DNA of 64,000 nt from Gambelia wislizenii (Eukaryota > Chordata > Lepidosauria > Squamata > Crotaphytidae): NCBI GenBank assembly GCA_030847615.1, contig JAUMIR010000001.1:183849001-183913000 (forward strand), written 5' to 3'. A program made the translations under genes and the position numbers. The notes under the pieces were generated by a model. That model was not told the DNA's origin and made no database searches. It saw only the letters and a list, made by a program, of their open reading frames with translations. Positions 32,215 through 43,417 of the stretch are shown here, piece by piece (position 1 is the stretch's first letter; each line of letters begins with the position of its first letter).

Positions 32215-33294
32215 GGCCCCCTCGCCACCTTTCCCCCCCGCCCCCTGGGTTCCTAATGTGGCGAAGGCCCCCTCCCCACCTCTCCCACCTGCCACCCGGC
32301 TTCTTAAGGTGGTGAGGGGGCCTCAGAGGGCTCCCTCGCCGCCTCTCCCACCCCCCGCCCAGCTTCTAAAGGTGGCGAGGGGGCCTCAGAAGGCCCCCTC
32401 CCCACCTCTCCCACCCCCCCGCCAGGCTTCCTAGGGTGGCGAGGGGGCCTCGCAGGGCTCCCTCGCTGCCTCTCCCACCCCCACCCGGCTTCTTAAGGTG
32501 GCAAGGGGTCCTCGGAGGGCTCCCTCACCACCTTTCCCACCCCCCGGCTTCCTAAGGTGGAGAGGGGGGCTCGTAGGGGTCCTTCGCCGCCTTTCCCACC
32601 CCCGCCTGGCTTCCTAGGGTGGCGAGGGGGCCTCGTAGGGGTCCCTCGCTGCCTTTCCCACCCCTGCACAGCTTCCTAGGGTGGCGAGGGGGGCTCGCAG
32701 GGCTCCCTCGCTGCTTCTCCCACCCCCGCCCAGCTTCTTAAGGTGGCAAGGGGGCCTCAGAGGGCTCCCTCACCGCCTTTCCCACCCCTGCCCGGCTTCT
32801 TAAGGTGGTGAGGGGTCCTCGGAGGGCTCCCTCGCCACCTTCCCATCCCCGCCCGGCTTCTTAAGGTGGCGAGGGGTCCTCGGAGGGCTCCCTCGCCACC
32901 TTTCCCACCCCCGCCCGGCTTCTTAAGGTGGTGAGGGGTCCTTAGAGGGCTCCCTCGCCGCCTTCCCACCCCCGCCCGGCTTCTTAAGGTGGCGAGGGGT
33001 CCTCAGAGGGCTCCCTCGCCGCCTTTCCCACCCCCCGGCTTCCTAAGGTGGAGAGGGGGGCTCGTAGGGGTCTTTCGCTGCCTTTCCCACCCCCGCCTGG
33101 CTTCCTAGGGTGGCGAGGGGGCCTCGTAGGGGTCTCTCGCTGCCTTTCCCACCCTCCGCCCAGCTTCTTAAGGTGGCGAGGGGGCCTCATAGGGCTCCCT
33201 CGCTGCCTTTCCCACCCCCCGCCCGGCTTCTTAAGGTGGCGAGGGGGCATCGTAGGGCTCCCTCGCTGCCTTTCCCACCCCCCGCCCGGCTTCC
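32215..33294. repeat. GC-rich minisatellite, 62-bp unit, about 17 copies
   Basis: The unit has CCCTCGCCGCCTTTCCCACC, then CCCGGCTTCTTAAGGTGGCG, then AGGGG(T)CCTCGGAGGG. The period measured between 32885 and 32947 is 62 bases. Units vary by single changes and small C/G-run length differences; TTCTTAAGG and TTCCTAGGG are the two main variants. Strong strand asymmetry (C-rich on plus, with GAGGGG runs) gives long Pro- or Gly-rich open frames on both strands; none is a real gene. Confidence 0.9.
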
Positions 33295-33315
33295 TAGGGT
33301 TAGGGTTAGGGTTAG
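33295..33315 (+). repeat. short interstitial telomeric repeat
   Basis: Three exact TAGGGT units plus TAG directly continue the last minisatellite unit, which ends CCTAGGGT. The vertebrate telomere repeat is TTAGGG. Confidence 0.85.
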
Positions 33316-34500
33316 CCAGAGAGAGTATCTGCACCTGACATATCCCAGGCTTCACTTAGGTATCAGAATTATGGGGTGGAGAATGAGTTATGGAAGCTGG
33401 TACCACTACCCAAGAACAGAATCTCTGAACCACCAAACAGACATAAGACAATGCAATCAATCATACTGCAATCTATTGCAATCTATGCCAGTTGAGGTGT
33501 TTGGTCCCAGTGGTCACTTGTGTTAACACATGCCTTTCTTGGTGACTTTCTGTTTTGAGTCCTGACTAGATTTTGATTCATGGGCAGGCTCATGGGCTGA
33601 AGCTGATTTGCCATATCAGCCCATGAAGAAGGTAGGCCAATGGAGGAGACCAAATAAGCATCCTGGTGTTGAGGAATCTGTTCTACTTTGCCCTTGGACA
33701 ACATTCCTGCTTTTCAGTTGGGAACCCAAAACAGCATCACTGCAGGACGTGGAGGTAACTTTGTGGATGTTTCTTTAAAAAGAAGAAGAGCTATGTAAGT
33801 GGCACAGCAGAGGAATGTCCAGCCTCCAAGAAGTGAATTAATACTTCAGCAGTAGGAAATGAGAACTGGCACTGGCTATATGTGTAACAGGGGGAAAATG
33901 GAAACACTTCACCTTTCCACACCTACACAGGTTGTTTGTCAGGCAGTAATCTTAGCTCATCCTCTTAAAATCTCCAAGCATAGGCAAACCACTGTGGTGC
34001 CCTTGGCCTTACACTGTATTAAATCAGTAGAATCCAATTTGCATTGTTACAGCTCCTCAATGACCTCCTTTCCCTCTCTCCTTTATTTTCAGTACAGTTT
34101 ATAACCATTAACCTTTCTATCTATAGAGAAGGCAAAGGCTTAGATCTCTTTGTTCTAAAGCTGGCTAACTCTTGATTTGCTTTCCTAATGAGCTTGGGAC
34201 ATACCAAGAGAGTTTTCCAATATTGGAGACATACCTTGCTCCAGGCAGGAGAATTAAGGCCTTCTGCCAATACTTAAGCTTTGCAGATGGATCACATGTG
34301 ACAGCTTATATAATTGGCCAGGGCTTTATATACCAGTAGAACACTGGCATTGAAAAGGCTTAATGGGAAGAACTACAACCAGGCCTGGGGGGGGGGGGGA
34401 ATGCATGTTTGTCTGATTGTTCTGTAGATCTGCATTCTGGTTGTGTTGGTTATAACACATACCTGTGCTAGACCAGCTTGGTTGCATTAAGATATCATCT
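33316..34500. other. no gene seen
   Basis: Unique-looking DNA upstream of the candidate gene. A poly-G run lies at about 34389-34401. Some TATATA words near 34328 could be promoter-like but are less convincing than the TATA box at 34513. Confidence 0.45.
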
Positions 34501-34512
34501 ACTCACTAATTC

Positions 34513-34519
34513 TATAAAA
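34513..34519 (+). promoter_or_regulatory. TATA box of the candidate two-exon gene
   Basis: TATAAAA lies 47 bases upstream of the candidate ATG at 34560, which would put transcription start near 34543 and leave a very short 5-prime UTR. No other promoter element is claimed. Confidence 0.4.
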
Positions 34520-34559
34520 AGACAGAACTCTTAGAACATCATTTAAAAAGTTGGATAAA

Positions 34560-36899
34560 ATGGTTATCCATCTGCGGAGGATCACACCAGGATATATAAG
34601 ATTACTGCAGGTAAGACTTTTGTTCCTCTACCCCACCCTCACCCCATTTGTGCTTTTTAAATGCTTGTGGTATGTCTATAACCCCCCCCCCCACAATATC
34701 AAACTGATTTTGTGGAGCTAAATTCCTAGACATTCATGGATGTCTCATCAAGTCTTTTCTGGGAAGTGTATTTGCTTTAAAAGTGTTGACCGTTGGTGTC
34801 ATGCTAGACTATACAAGGCAAGAACATGTATGTTGCACTTTATTGCAACATATTGACCCTCATCTGCTTCGGACAATTTGGTCTCTCAGAATCACATTTT
34901 CTTTCAGAATCCAAACAGACCTAGACTTACAAAGGATGACATGAAGAGTTGAAAGTAGTGTTCACAAAATTTCTCTCATTTGCCCGCACTCTCTCTCTCC
35001 ATCCATTGCATGCCTTCAACTTCACTCTTACTTATGGTGATGCTCTCATAGAGTTTTCTGGGCAAGATTTATTCAGAGGAGGTTTAAGTGATCATGACTT
35101 GCTCATGGTCGCCCAATGGACTTCCCAACAAATCAAATGCTTCTTGTCGTGGGCATACATGTTTTTATCCCACCAATATAATGTAAGACCATTTAGTTTC
35201 CAAGAGTATGGTCCTAGGGAGACATGGGGAAGAGAGGGAGGGAAGGGGAGGGATGTACAGGAATTCTTAGTTTTCAGGAAATATGTGTGTGTGTTTGTCT
35301 TCAAGTTGCATGAATTCCATAGAGGTTTCTTCTTAGGCAAGGAATACTTGCCACTTCCTTCCTCTGAAATATAGCCTACAGCACCTGGTATTTGTTGGTG
35401 GTCTCCAATCCAATTACTAACCAGAGCTAGCCCTGCTTAGCTTCCAAGATCAGATGGGATCTGGTGCCTTTAGGGTATTTAGGCCCCAAATTTAGGAAAT
35501 GCAAGATGTATAAAGTTAACCTTGTCACTAATCCTAACCATAACATTCCTTAAACCTAACCCTCAACACATTAGAGTTCCCATGAAGTCAGAAATGACCT
35601 AAGAGCTCAGTGTAGGTTTTTTTAAAAAAACATCATTTTACCAGGATGCAGGCTAAACAATAACTATGCATTGTGTCCAGCGGTGCCTGTCCATTGAAAT
35701 GACAGCTGAAGTTTCTGTCAATAAAAAGTGGTGGACTCCAGCACAGAGGGAAAACGAACGAAGGACGGGAGGAGAAGCGACCACTGGAAGCAGGATAGCA
35801 TCCTCCTCCTCCTGACCTCTGTGGGGTTTTTTAAGAGCATCGGATAAAGTCCTCAGTGTAATCACTTACTGCACACCTCCTTGAATTCAACAAAACTAAC
35901 GTTAAATGCAATGGGACTTTCTTCTGAGTAAACTTATATAACATTGTGCTGTTAGTATGTTAAGAAAATGTTAACAAACATCCACGTGGCAAGGTCTGAA
36001 GTCCATTAGCCCTGGTAAGTGGCGAAATATTACAGTCTTTGGTGATGATGTTCTCAATTTTTAACCAATACAGAAGAATCACAGCTTCAGGGAAACTAAT
36101 TTATTTTGTCAGAGACACAGAAATATAGTAGCCGCATAATATAAGAGACCACAGTAGCAGCATAAAAGATGAAGGCCTAGAGCACAGTTTCATGGCATTT
36201 ACAGCACCCCACTCTTTCTTGAGCAGAAAGTCCCATAGGTGTTGGCAGAATAGTTTATCATACCAGCAAAATGGCAGTGATGGTTTCTATGGCAACACAA
36301 TATCGAATGACTTTCTTGTCACCTTGCACCCCTCTGTCTCTTATTAACTAGAATTCTCATACTGTAGTATCTCTTCTGCATGTCCTTATGAATCTTTGTT
36401 TATAATGCATTGAAACATCTGAAGCATTCATCAAGACTAAAGCCATAAACTTTCATATTTTACACTTACACAGAATAATGATGAACTGGGCCTGTGAGGG
36501 CCATGTATAAAAAGCTCTTCCAAATGCTAAAATTTGATAAAGGCTTCTTTCAAATCAAGGCTTATAGGCACGGATACGCCAGGATAACTGCCCCATTTGT
36601 AGCTTTCTCTGAGTGTGTGTGCGTTAGAAGGGTAGATACGTTGCAACATTATGTTGCAAGTCATATTAATATACTGTAGTCCATTTTTTAAATCCCCCTA
36701 TTTTTTCTCCATTTTGAAAATTTAACATATCCTTTGCCCTTCTTTCTTGCAGACCCAAGCTGCTGGGAAAATAGTCATCAACACAACAGATAACCTGATG
36801 CAACGGGCAGCTGTGGTCCTGGGCATGTTTGGAATCAGTATGTCCACCTACAGTACCCTCCAGCTCACTCAGAAGAAGAGATTCCCTCTGACTTTTTAG
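34560..36899 (+). CDS. candidate two-exon gene, 65-residue single-membrane-span protein
   Basis: Exon 1 (34560-34610) starts in a good Kozak context (AAAATGG) and encodes MVIHLRRITPGYIRLLQ, a basic, amphipathic start that could be a mitochondrial targeting segment. It ends at a strong donor (CAG then GTAAGA). The intron (34611-36752) ends in a clean pyrimidine tract and AG. Exon 2 (36753-36899) adds 48 residues and stops at TAG. The junction is in phase 0. Exon 2 contains a hydrophobic span (AAVVLGMFGISM) preceded by LMQR and followed by a basic QKKR tail. This gives a weak resemblance to the C-terminal membrane helix of COX7A-type cytochrome oxidase subunits, which I cannot confirm. An AATAAA lies at 37108. 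The intron carries an old SINE and a 5S SINE. It could also be an unrelated small membrane protein or the last part of a longer gene. Confidence 0.45.
35000..35110 (-). repeat. tRNA-derived SINE body fragment
   Basis: Contains CTTATGGTGATGC, GGGCAAGATTTATTCAGAGG and GACTTGCTCATGGTCGCCCA, which parallel the SINE body at 49100-49230 (minus orientation). Head missing. Confidence 0.5.
35284..35478 (-). repeat. 5S-rRNA-derived SINE, copy 2
   Basis: The minus strand carries CCAGATCCCATCTGATCTTG and GAAGCTAAGCAGGG, very close to the 5S rRNA internal control region, then GGTTAGTAA and the SINE body. The tail is shortened relative to copies 1 and 3. Confidence 0.85.
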
Positions 36900-37107
36900 C
36901 CACAGCTGGATCTCAAATATGCTCCAAAACACACCTTTATTTTCAGCAGCATCCACAAGAGGAAGTCTGTTCAAGAAAGCCAGTCTTCCACCTGTACGAT
37001 GACTCTAGTCTCTTCTGTCATCAGGAGGTGCACATTTCTTATGCTCATTTTTTTTAAAAAAGTCACAAAGTTTAAGGGAAGAAGAACAGCACATTTTCCC
37101 TAGAGAA

Positions 37108-37113
37108 AATAAA
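37108..37113 (+). terminator. candidate polyadenylation signal
   Basis: AATAAA about 210 bases after the stop of the candidate gene, within GAGAAAATAAATAACC. No downstream GT-rich element is claimed. Confidence 0.35.
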
Positions 37114-37129
37114 TAACCACTAACTGTGG

Positions 37130-40100
37130 GAGGCATTTGACTTTACAGCAAGATGGAGTGCCTGCAAAATTGAGATGTGATGGATTTCTTTTGTTCTACA
37201 CAACACATACAAAAAGACAGCAGTGCCTAAATGGATAATTAATATCAGAGCAGTGCAGACAGACTGACAAGGTTCTTGCTGTGTTCAGTTAGGGCCACCT
37301 TGTTCCTGCCTTAGCGAATAATTGCTGACAGAAGGACATTTACCTGCAAAGTGTGGGAAAGCTTAAAATGGCCATGTCAAGAATCAGGACACATAAGCTT
37401 TAGCACTACTTGTTTATATACATGCTCAGAGCAATTTGAGTTGTAGTTATAGTAATGTCAGTGCAATAATAAGGTGAGACTTTAGGTGTGCAACAGGTGT
37501 GAGTTTAGTGCAAAGGAGCACCTGCCATTAAAAGAAAATGAATGGGCTTAAATTGCTTTACCTATAGATCCTTGTCCAATGATTCATGCACAGTGCTGCT
37601 AGTTTTAATGGTACAGATTGTCAGACCATCTGTTTGACATGGTATTTCTAGTGCAGGAGTATGAGATATACATCCCTGGATGCTTGCTATGGAGAAATCA
37701 TTTCCCCCACATGGCATTCTTCTGCACCAGTAGCATGTTCCATGTACACAGAAACACAGACATTGATGTGTAGGTGTGACAGCAAGGAAAACCAATGGCT
37801 GCTAATAACAGAGGGGGTATTTTATAAGAGAACTTTGTGTTTAATTTGCACTCTTAGCTTCAAGTTTTCTACATGAGAAGGATGAGTACAGCAGGTTTGA
37901 TCACTTTCCCTTTGAGTTGCCTGGAGATTCGCCAATACATCTTGATTCAGCAAAGAACTGAATTTGTTTTTCCCTGTGCATTCTGTTCACCACAATATAG
38001 AACAAAGTGACAACAATCATTCTCTTCAGACTGCTCTCTAGTGTAAAGACTGCTTTCATCACAAGATTTTTTAAAAGGAAAAAAAAACTAGCGTTATTAT
38101 TTTTCTGTGTTGATTGTAAAATGTTTTTTCCCTCGCTCCATTCGTTAATGGTTTGATTTATTTTCTTTGAAAATAGTATTTCCAAGAAAAATTGTGATGT
38201 ATTCAAACAAATTAGTCAATTTGTTTTTGAAGAGGAACTTCTCTGGAAAATTACCTAGCATGGTTATACTTATTTACTTCTTCTTGTAATATAGCATAGT
38301 TTAGCAAAACATTCTTTCTTCAACCTCCACTTTCAGGGAAGTGGAAAACAAATTGTATATGACTTTGAGCAATATTTGGAGATATTTATCAGTAGAAGAT
38401 TTATTATGTCTCATTGTATCAGACAAATGCTTAACATGCCTTTAATCAATGCAGTGAGTTGTAATATGTTATATTTTATAAAGATTTCTTTTGCAAATGG
38501 AAACCTCCATGGTGTAAGAGTAAAGATTAAAAAAGTTGGGAGAGTGATCAACTTCAGTTTATTTATAACAGATATTCTATTCTCTAACTGAGGTACATCA
38601 TACCTAGTGCTTTGATAAGGTACTTTCTTCAACTACAATCCCCAGCATCTCCCATCCAATATGGCTAGTAGCCATATTGGCTAGGGGGTTGTGAGAGTCG
38701 TAGGCACAAATGGTAAGTTATACAAACTTTGATCTACCTCTCATCCTCTTCCATGCCTCACAGATGCAATCAAACTAACATTCCCTAGGGTGACTTGTGC
38801 TAATATGTGCTTGTTATGTGTTGTTATTTTCAAGTTCTAGTCCTCTGAGGGAAGGCGTCTGATGACAAGACAGGTCTGATATTTTATCTGATGCTCCACA
38901 GGGTAATAATTCAATGTACAAAAGACACTGATTAAATGGCAACAGTGCTGAGATATTAGTTTTGTAATTATTCTATATTTAGGTAGTGGAGTTGTGCACC
39001 ATGCTATCAAGGGAGCTGAGCTCCACCCAGAGGCAGGCCCTAGTCTGCAGAAATATCTTGCTGGGCTGCACTTCATGAGCATATCAAGGTTCAAAACCCA
39101 GGATGCAATTGGTTACTTATCATGGAGGGGAAAGTCCCATCAGTGGATCCAGTAGGAGGTGATTTCCCTGCCTGCTTAGTGCCCACAAAAAAATAGTCTC
39201 TTCTTTTCCCCCTCCTCACCACCCTCTATACCATGCAAAACTTTGTTCTGGAGGGTTTCTCACCCTTTGGAGCACATATTTCAGCTGCACAGGGGCTATA
39301 CATCTGTGCGGCAGACCAGGTGCCTCTTCCGGATCCACCTTCTGCCACATAAGTATCCAACTGGGTCCTAGCCAATCAAGTTGTTTTATTAGCTGGCGCA
39401 GAAATTCCAACAAGTGCTGCTCCTGGACAGAAAATAATAAAAATGATAACCTGCTGCCTTAGGAGATGGCCAACTCACTCTGCCCATGTAGGGCCAGCAG
39501 CCTTGCAGAATCATACCAGGATGCAGCTGGTACAGTCTCCCCAGGGCTAGCTGTGTATTTTCTATTACTCGAATAAGGACAAACTTCAGTCTTTACATGA
39601 TATTCCTTGCCACCAGATTTAGCACCAATCACCTGTTCGTAGGGAGAGGAAGATGAGCAGCCAACTCCAAGTCCTCAACCACTTAGAGGCTGCCACCTGT
39701 AGAATTCTGGACTTTGTAGTTTAGTGAAGCCTAAGAGCTTGCTGGTTGAGAATGCTAAATGCCCCTCCCTAAACTGCAAATCCCATGATTCCACAGGAGG
39801 CAGCCATAGCAGTTAAAGCAGAACAATAGCACTATAGCAGTGTAGCCTGATAAGGATGTCTGTCCTCCAAAACCAGCTAATTAACAGGTGACTTGGTTGG
39901 ATACACACAGGACCACAGTGTGGTAGCAGCTCAATGCTGCCCACATATTTGTCTGACTCAAGGTCACTGAATAATACACATCATGTTACAGAAGTGTGTG
40001 TATATGTCTGTGTGGCTATATCAGCTTTGCACTTGAGCATTAGACTGGTAGTCATAGGCAACAAGAAACTGTATGTATCTAAGTACATGGGATCCTGTTC

Positions 40101-40190
40101 CAGCTGCTGGAGGAAAGAAATCCTATCACCTATAGCCAGTGTAGACATGAAACAGGAGCTCTCTCCATTCTTTCTCTAGCAGCTCACAGA
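37130..40190. other. no gene; a few small palindromic remnants
   Basis: Mostly unique DNA. About 38630-38700 has an inverted AATATGGCTAGTAGCCATATT motif. About 39690-39858 is a foldback remnant (GTAGTTTAGTG and CTAAACTGC arms, CAGTTAAAGC) like that at 30492. No coding region is supported. Confidence 0.45.
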
Positions 40191-40194
40191 GTAG

Positions 40195-40195
<1 letters not shown>

Positions 40196-40224
<29 letters not shown>
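40196..40224. repeat. TA microsatellite
   Basis: Uninterrupted TA run of 29 bases. Confidence 0.9.
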
Positions 40225-40226
<2 letters not shown>

Positions 40227-40239
40227 CAGATTAGTAACC

Positions 40240-40372
40240 AGAGCTGTGGTCACCTGTTTAATCTGTGGCCTTCCACATATTGTTGAACTCCATCCCCCAT
40301 CAACTCCCGCCCACCTAGCCAAGCTGGAGGTGTGGTGGGAATGATAGTTCATCAGCATCTGAAAGGCCATAG
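40240..40372. mobile_element. MITE remnant
   Basis: Arms GGCCTTCCACATATTGTTG and CATCTGAAAGGCCAT lie around GTTGAACTCCATCCCCCATC. Similar old palindromic repeats lie near 11375, 20920, 45108 and 62968. Confidence 0.45.
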
Positions 40373-40485
40373 ATGCCTCATCACTGCTTAGTATATTTTC
40401 TGGAATTACTTGCAAAACTGGGATTTTACAAAGCCTGACAGTGAGGCTCTTTTTTATGCCAGCTTTGGTCTTTAAAAAAAACTTG

Positions 40486-41115
40486 GGAGATTATCACACC
40501 AGGCTTCTAATGTGCAGCTATTGTGGTAGTGAAGAAAATTGAAACATACTGGTATTAAAGCAATTCTTATCACACCTCTGCTTCAATACCTGTATGTTTC
40601 TGTTTGCTTCACTATGTGATTGCTATGCAATACTTGCGGTAGGGTGGGAGAAAGAAAAGAGGCAGATGGGGTGGGAGGGAGAATAGATTGGGCAGGAAAG
40701 GGAAGGGAAATAGATTGGACAGGGGAAGGGTAGGGAGGAGGAAAGAGACAGATAGGGTGGGAGGGGGAATAGATCGGGCAGGCAAGGGGGTGGCAGAAAT
40801 AATCAGATCGGGTGGGCAGAAGGACAGGGAAACAAGGGGAAAAGAGAGGAAAAACATGTCTACTCACCCTATATGACCACCACTATTGGAACTGAAGCAG
40901 CAGAAGATTTATTGCACAGAGGCAATGATGGGAATGCAACACTATTAAGGGCCTATTGACGGGTTTCCCCCATCAATGAAAAGGGTCAAGCAACAGTTTG
41001 AATGCAGATTGGCAACAGCACAGACATGAAGTTGTGCAATAAAGAATGGTTGCATACGCTATTATCCTGCTCTAGTACCACTGGTAATATCTTCATATCA
41101 TATCCTGGCACCTGT
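40486..41115. mobile_element. family C DNA transposon, copy 3 (right end uncertain)
   Basis: Left terminus GGAGATTATCACACCAGG matches 49382. The interior has CCTATTGACGGG and CCCATCAATG like the CTATTGATGGCTC and CCCATCAATACC pair of 49382-49960. It carries a purine-rich imperfect duplication (about 40658-40860, unit near 87 bases). I could not define the right terminus with certainty. Confidence 0.55.
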
Positions 41116-41587
41116 TTGTCAGGATATAGTTACTCTAATTAATGACTGCAGCGTGAAGTGATGTCATGTGTATGAAATAGCCAGTACAAGTCAAATGCTC
41201 TAGACAACTTTCACAAGTGTGAGGCAAGACTTGTTCCATTACCTGTAGTGATGTACACACAGGGCTAAAACAAGTCTCAACACATCTTTTCCCAACTTGG
41301 TTCCCTTCAGATGTGTTAGGTAATTTCCAAGTGATGTGATTTGTAGCCAAGAACATCTGGAACATGAAGGAAGGCTGCCTTATTTGGTAATACAATCTGC
41401 TAAAATCTCTAGTGGTGCTTAACTTTCAGATAACATTGCTTTGGCAAATTAGAAGCTCTGTGCTTTTACACATTTTACATGTGCTTTTACATTTCTTTTT
41501 TTAAAGATACGAGAATCTTATGTCTATGACTCTATAGAATTAGTTTACTTTTGTCATAAAAGTCAGGCCCATGTTGTAACACTGGAC

Positions 41588-41835
41588 ACACGTGTGTATG
41601 TGTGTACACACCTTCAAATAGCCTGTTGACTTATGACGACCCCATGAATTTCATAGGGTTTTCTTAGGCAAGGAATACTCAGAGGTGCTTTTGTCAGTTC
41701 CTTCCTCTGAAATATAGCCTGCAGCACCTACCGTATATTCATTAGCAGTCTCCTATCCCAGTACTAACCAGATATTATCTTGCTTAGCTTCCAAGATCAG
41801 ATGGAATCTGGTGCCTTTAGGGTATTTAGGTACTG
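41588..41835 (-). repeat. 5S-rRNA-derived SINE, copy 3
   Basis: The fullest copy here. The minus strand has the 5S-like GATCTTGGAAGCTAAGCAAG block, TACTGGGATAGGAGAC, GGTGCTGCAGGCTATATTTC, AGTATTCCTTGCC and GGGGTCGTCATAAGTCAACA, ending in CA-rich sequence. Confidence 0.85.
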
Positions 41836-41879
41836 GACATATATACTGGGCCCTAATTACTAGGAACTAAGCCTCACAG

Positions 41880-41992
41880 AGAGGAAGGAGCTGGCAAAAC
41901 CACCTCTGAGTATTCCTTGCCTAAGAAAACCCTATGAAATTTATGGGATTGTCATAAATCAACTGGTGACTTGAAGGCACATTACACACACT
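41880..41992 (+). repeat. 5S SINE body and tail, 5-prime-truncated copy
   Basis: GGCAAAACCACCTCTGAGTA, then CCTTGCCTAAGAAAACCC and TGACTTGAAGGCACATTACA with a CA tail. It lacks the 5S head and lies in opposite orientation close to copy 3, so the pair can form a hairpin of about 100 bases. Confidence 0.8.
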
Positions 41993-42104
41993 TCTTAGAA
42001 GTTGATGGAGTTTAAGTGGGACTTGCAATAAAATGGAAGCCATGTGAACTGCTCATTGTGCAGTTATTTCCCTCTCTCCTCCTCCTCTCCCCAGATTTTT
42101 ATGG

Positions 42105-42483
42105 CATACCTTTCAACTGTCCCAATTTGGAAGGAGCAGTCCAGATCAATCCTTTTAATCATTGCCCCAGTTTTTCACTTGCTATTAAAATGTCCCAGTT
42201 TCCCTCCCCTCCTCTCACTTCCCTCATTGTCCTCAGCTTACTTAAGTTGCTGCCAAGTGAGTTCAAAGTACAAAAGTAGTTTGCATTCAATTAGCAGTGG
42301 GGAGAAAAGAAGTGGGGGCGTAGTCTTGCCCTTCCCAGTAAGCACAGGCAAAAGCAAACTGCTGCAGCCTCTCCTAGCTTGTCTGTTCTTCTTCATTAAT
42401 AACTTTTGCTGTCTTGAGCACACTCTTGATGATGCTTGGCCACACATGTCCTGGTTTTCATCTGTGAAATGTTGGAGGGTATG
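42105..42483 (-). mobile_element. family G interspersed repeat, copy 3
   Basis: Best-bounded copy: CATACCTTTCAACTGTCCC at the left and GTTGGAGGGTATG at the right are inverted termini of 13 bases. The body is the reverse complement of 18590-18946. The forward open frame of 286 codons across it (42044-42904) has no domain and is considered chance. Confidence 0.65.
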
Positions 42484-42489
42484 TCATAT

Positions 42490-43205
42490 CTCCCCCACTC
42501 CACACACCAAATCAATAAGAAGATTGGGGGAAATTACTTTTTTGGTATGCAGTTCCAACAAACTAATTGGGGTTTCCCACCTGCAAAATAAAACAGCACT
42601 CCTGAAAACCTTGGTGTTCCCTCAGGTTGCTGCTATCCCCTATCTTTATGTGTGGTTCTATTTTATCTACATGAATGATGGCACAGACAGACAAGTCAGA
42701 AACAGAGGTAAAGATACACATGCCCAAGCCAAAACTCTCACACAATATACTTTTGGAAGTGCAGAGCTATGTATTTCAAAATCAGAGCAGCGTGGGGCTG
42801 TTTTCTTAACCTCCACCACAGTTAGGAAGATTTGTATTGGTCTTCATTCTTTTAATCTAAATTGCTTTCACTTCAAAATCCTTGGCCACTCATCAACAAT
42901 TTAGCCTGAAGTTCAAGCCAAGCTGAGGAGGCTGCCCAAGCACTCAGGAGTATGAAGCAATGTACAGTTATGTCAGATTTTTGGTACTTAGTGGGTATGC
43001 ATTTTAGGACCACATGGCTTACTAGCCCTATGAATTCTATTCCAGGAGGATCCCATCTCCCCATCCTTACTGTCCATACTACTTTTTGAGGTCAGAATCC
43101 TTTTGGTCTACTGAGCTGGTGTAACTGCACATGTAAACCATAGTTTTGGCTGCTGCATTTGTGAAAGAAGCAAGCAGCTTGGAGATGGCACATTGCATGT
43201 TCCTT
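42490..43205. other. no gene seen
   Basis: Nothing recognised apart from a GT run at about 43212 belonging to the next SINE. Confidence 0.4.
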
Positions 43206-43417
43206 GAAATGATGTGTGTGTGTGTGTGCAAACGCCTTCAAGTCACACGTTGACTTATGGTGACCCCATGAATTTCATAGGGTTTCTTAGGCAAGGAATA
43301 CTCAGAGGTGGTTTTGTCAGTTTCTTCCTCTGAAATATAGCCAACAGCACCTGGGGTTCATTGGCAGTCTCTCATCCAAGTACTAACCAGGGGTAACCCT
43401 ACTTAGCTTCCAAGATC
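43206..43417 (-). repeat. 5S-rRNA-derived SINE, copy 4
   Basis: Same structure as copies 1 to 3: GT tail at the left, the GACTTATGGTGACCCCATG tail block, AGTACTTGGATGAGAGAC and GAAGCTAAGTAGGG on the minus strand. The 5S head breaks at GATCA where family G begins and may resume after 43795 (ATGGTGCCATTGCTGGTAT). Confidence 0.85.

Larger units (their letters stand above)
34611..36752 (+). other. putative intron of the candidate gene
   Basis: GTAAGA donor and CTTTCTTGCAG acceptor. It contains a decayed tRNA-type SINE (about 35000-35110, minus), a 5S SINE (35284-35478, minus) and otherwise unique sequence with small simple repeats. Confidence 0.45.

Noticed and set aside
32215..33294. Tandem array considered as a CRISPR-like array
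   Set aside because: Units are contiguous with no unique spacers, and the context is vertebrate.
32031..33526. Several long Pro/Gly/Arg-rich open frames on both strands across 32.0-33.5 kb
   Set aside because: They follow from the 62-bp GC-rich tandem repeat (stop codons are rare in it) and occur in several frames at once.
35380..35478. Possible 5S rRNA gene
   Set aside because: Only the internal part of 5S is present and it is joined to a SINE body; the same structure recurs in other copies.
34560..36899. Naming the candidate gene as a COX7A paralogue
   Set aside because: The resemblance covers only a short hydrophobic segment and cannot be tested without a database search, so no symbol is given.
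42044..42904. 286-codon plus frame
   Set aside because: It crosses a family G repeat in antisense and unrelated flanking DNA; composition and lack of any motif point to chance.
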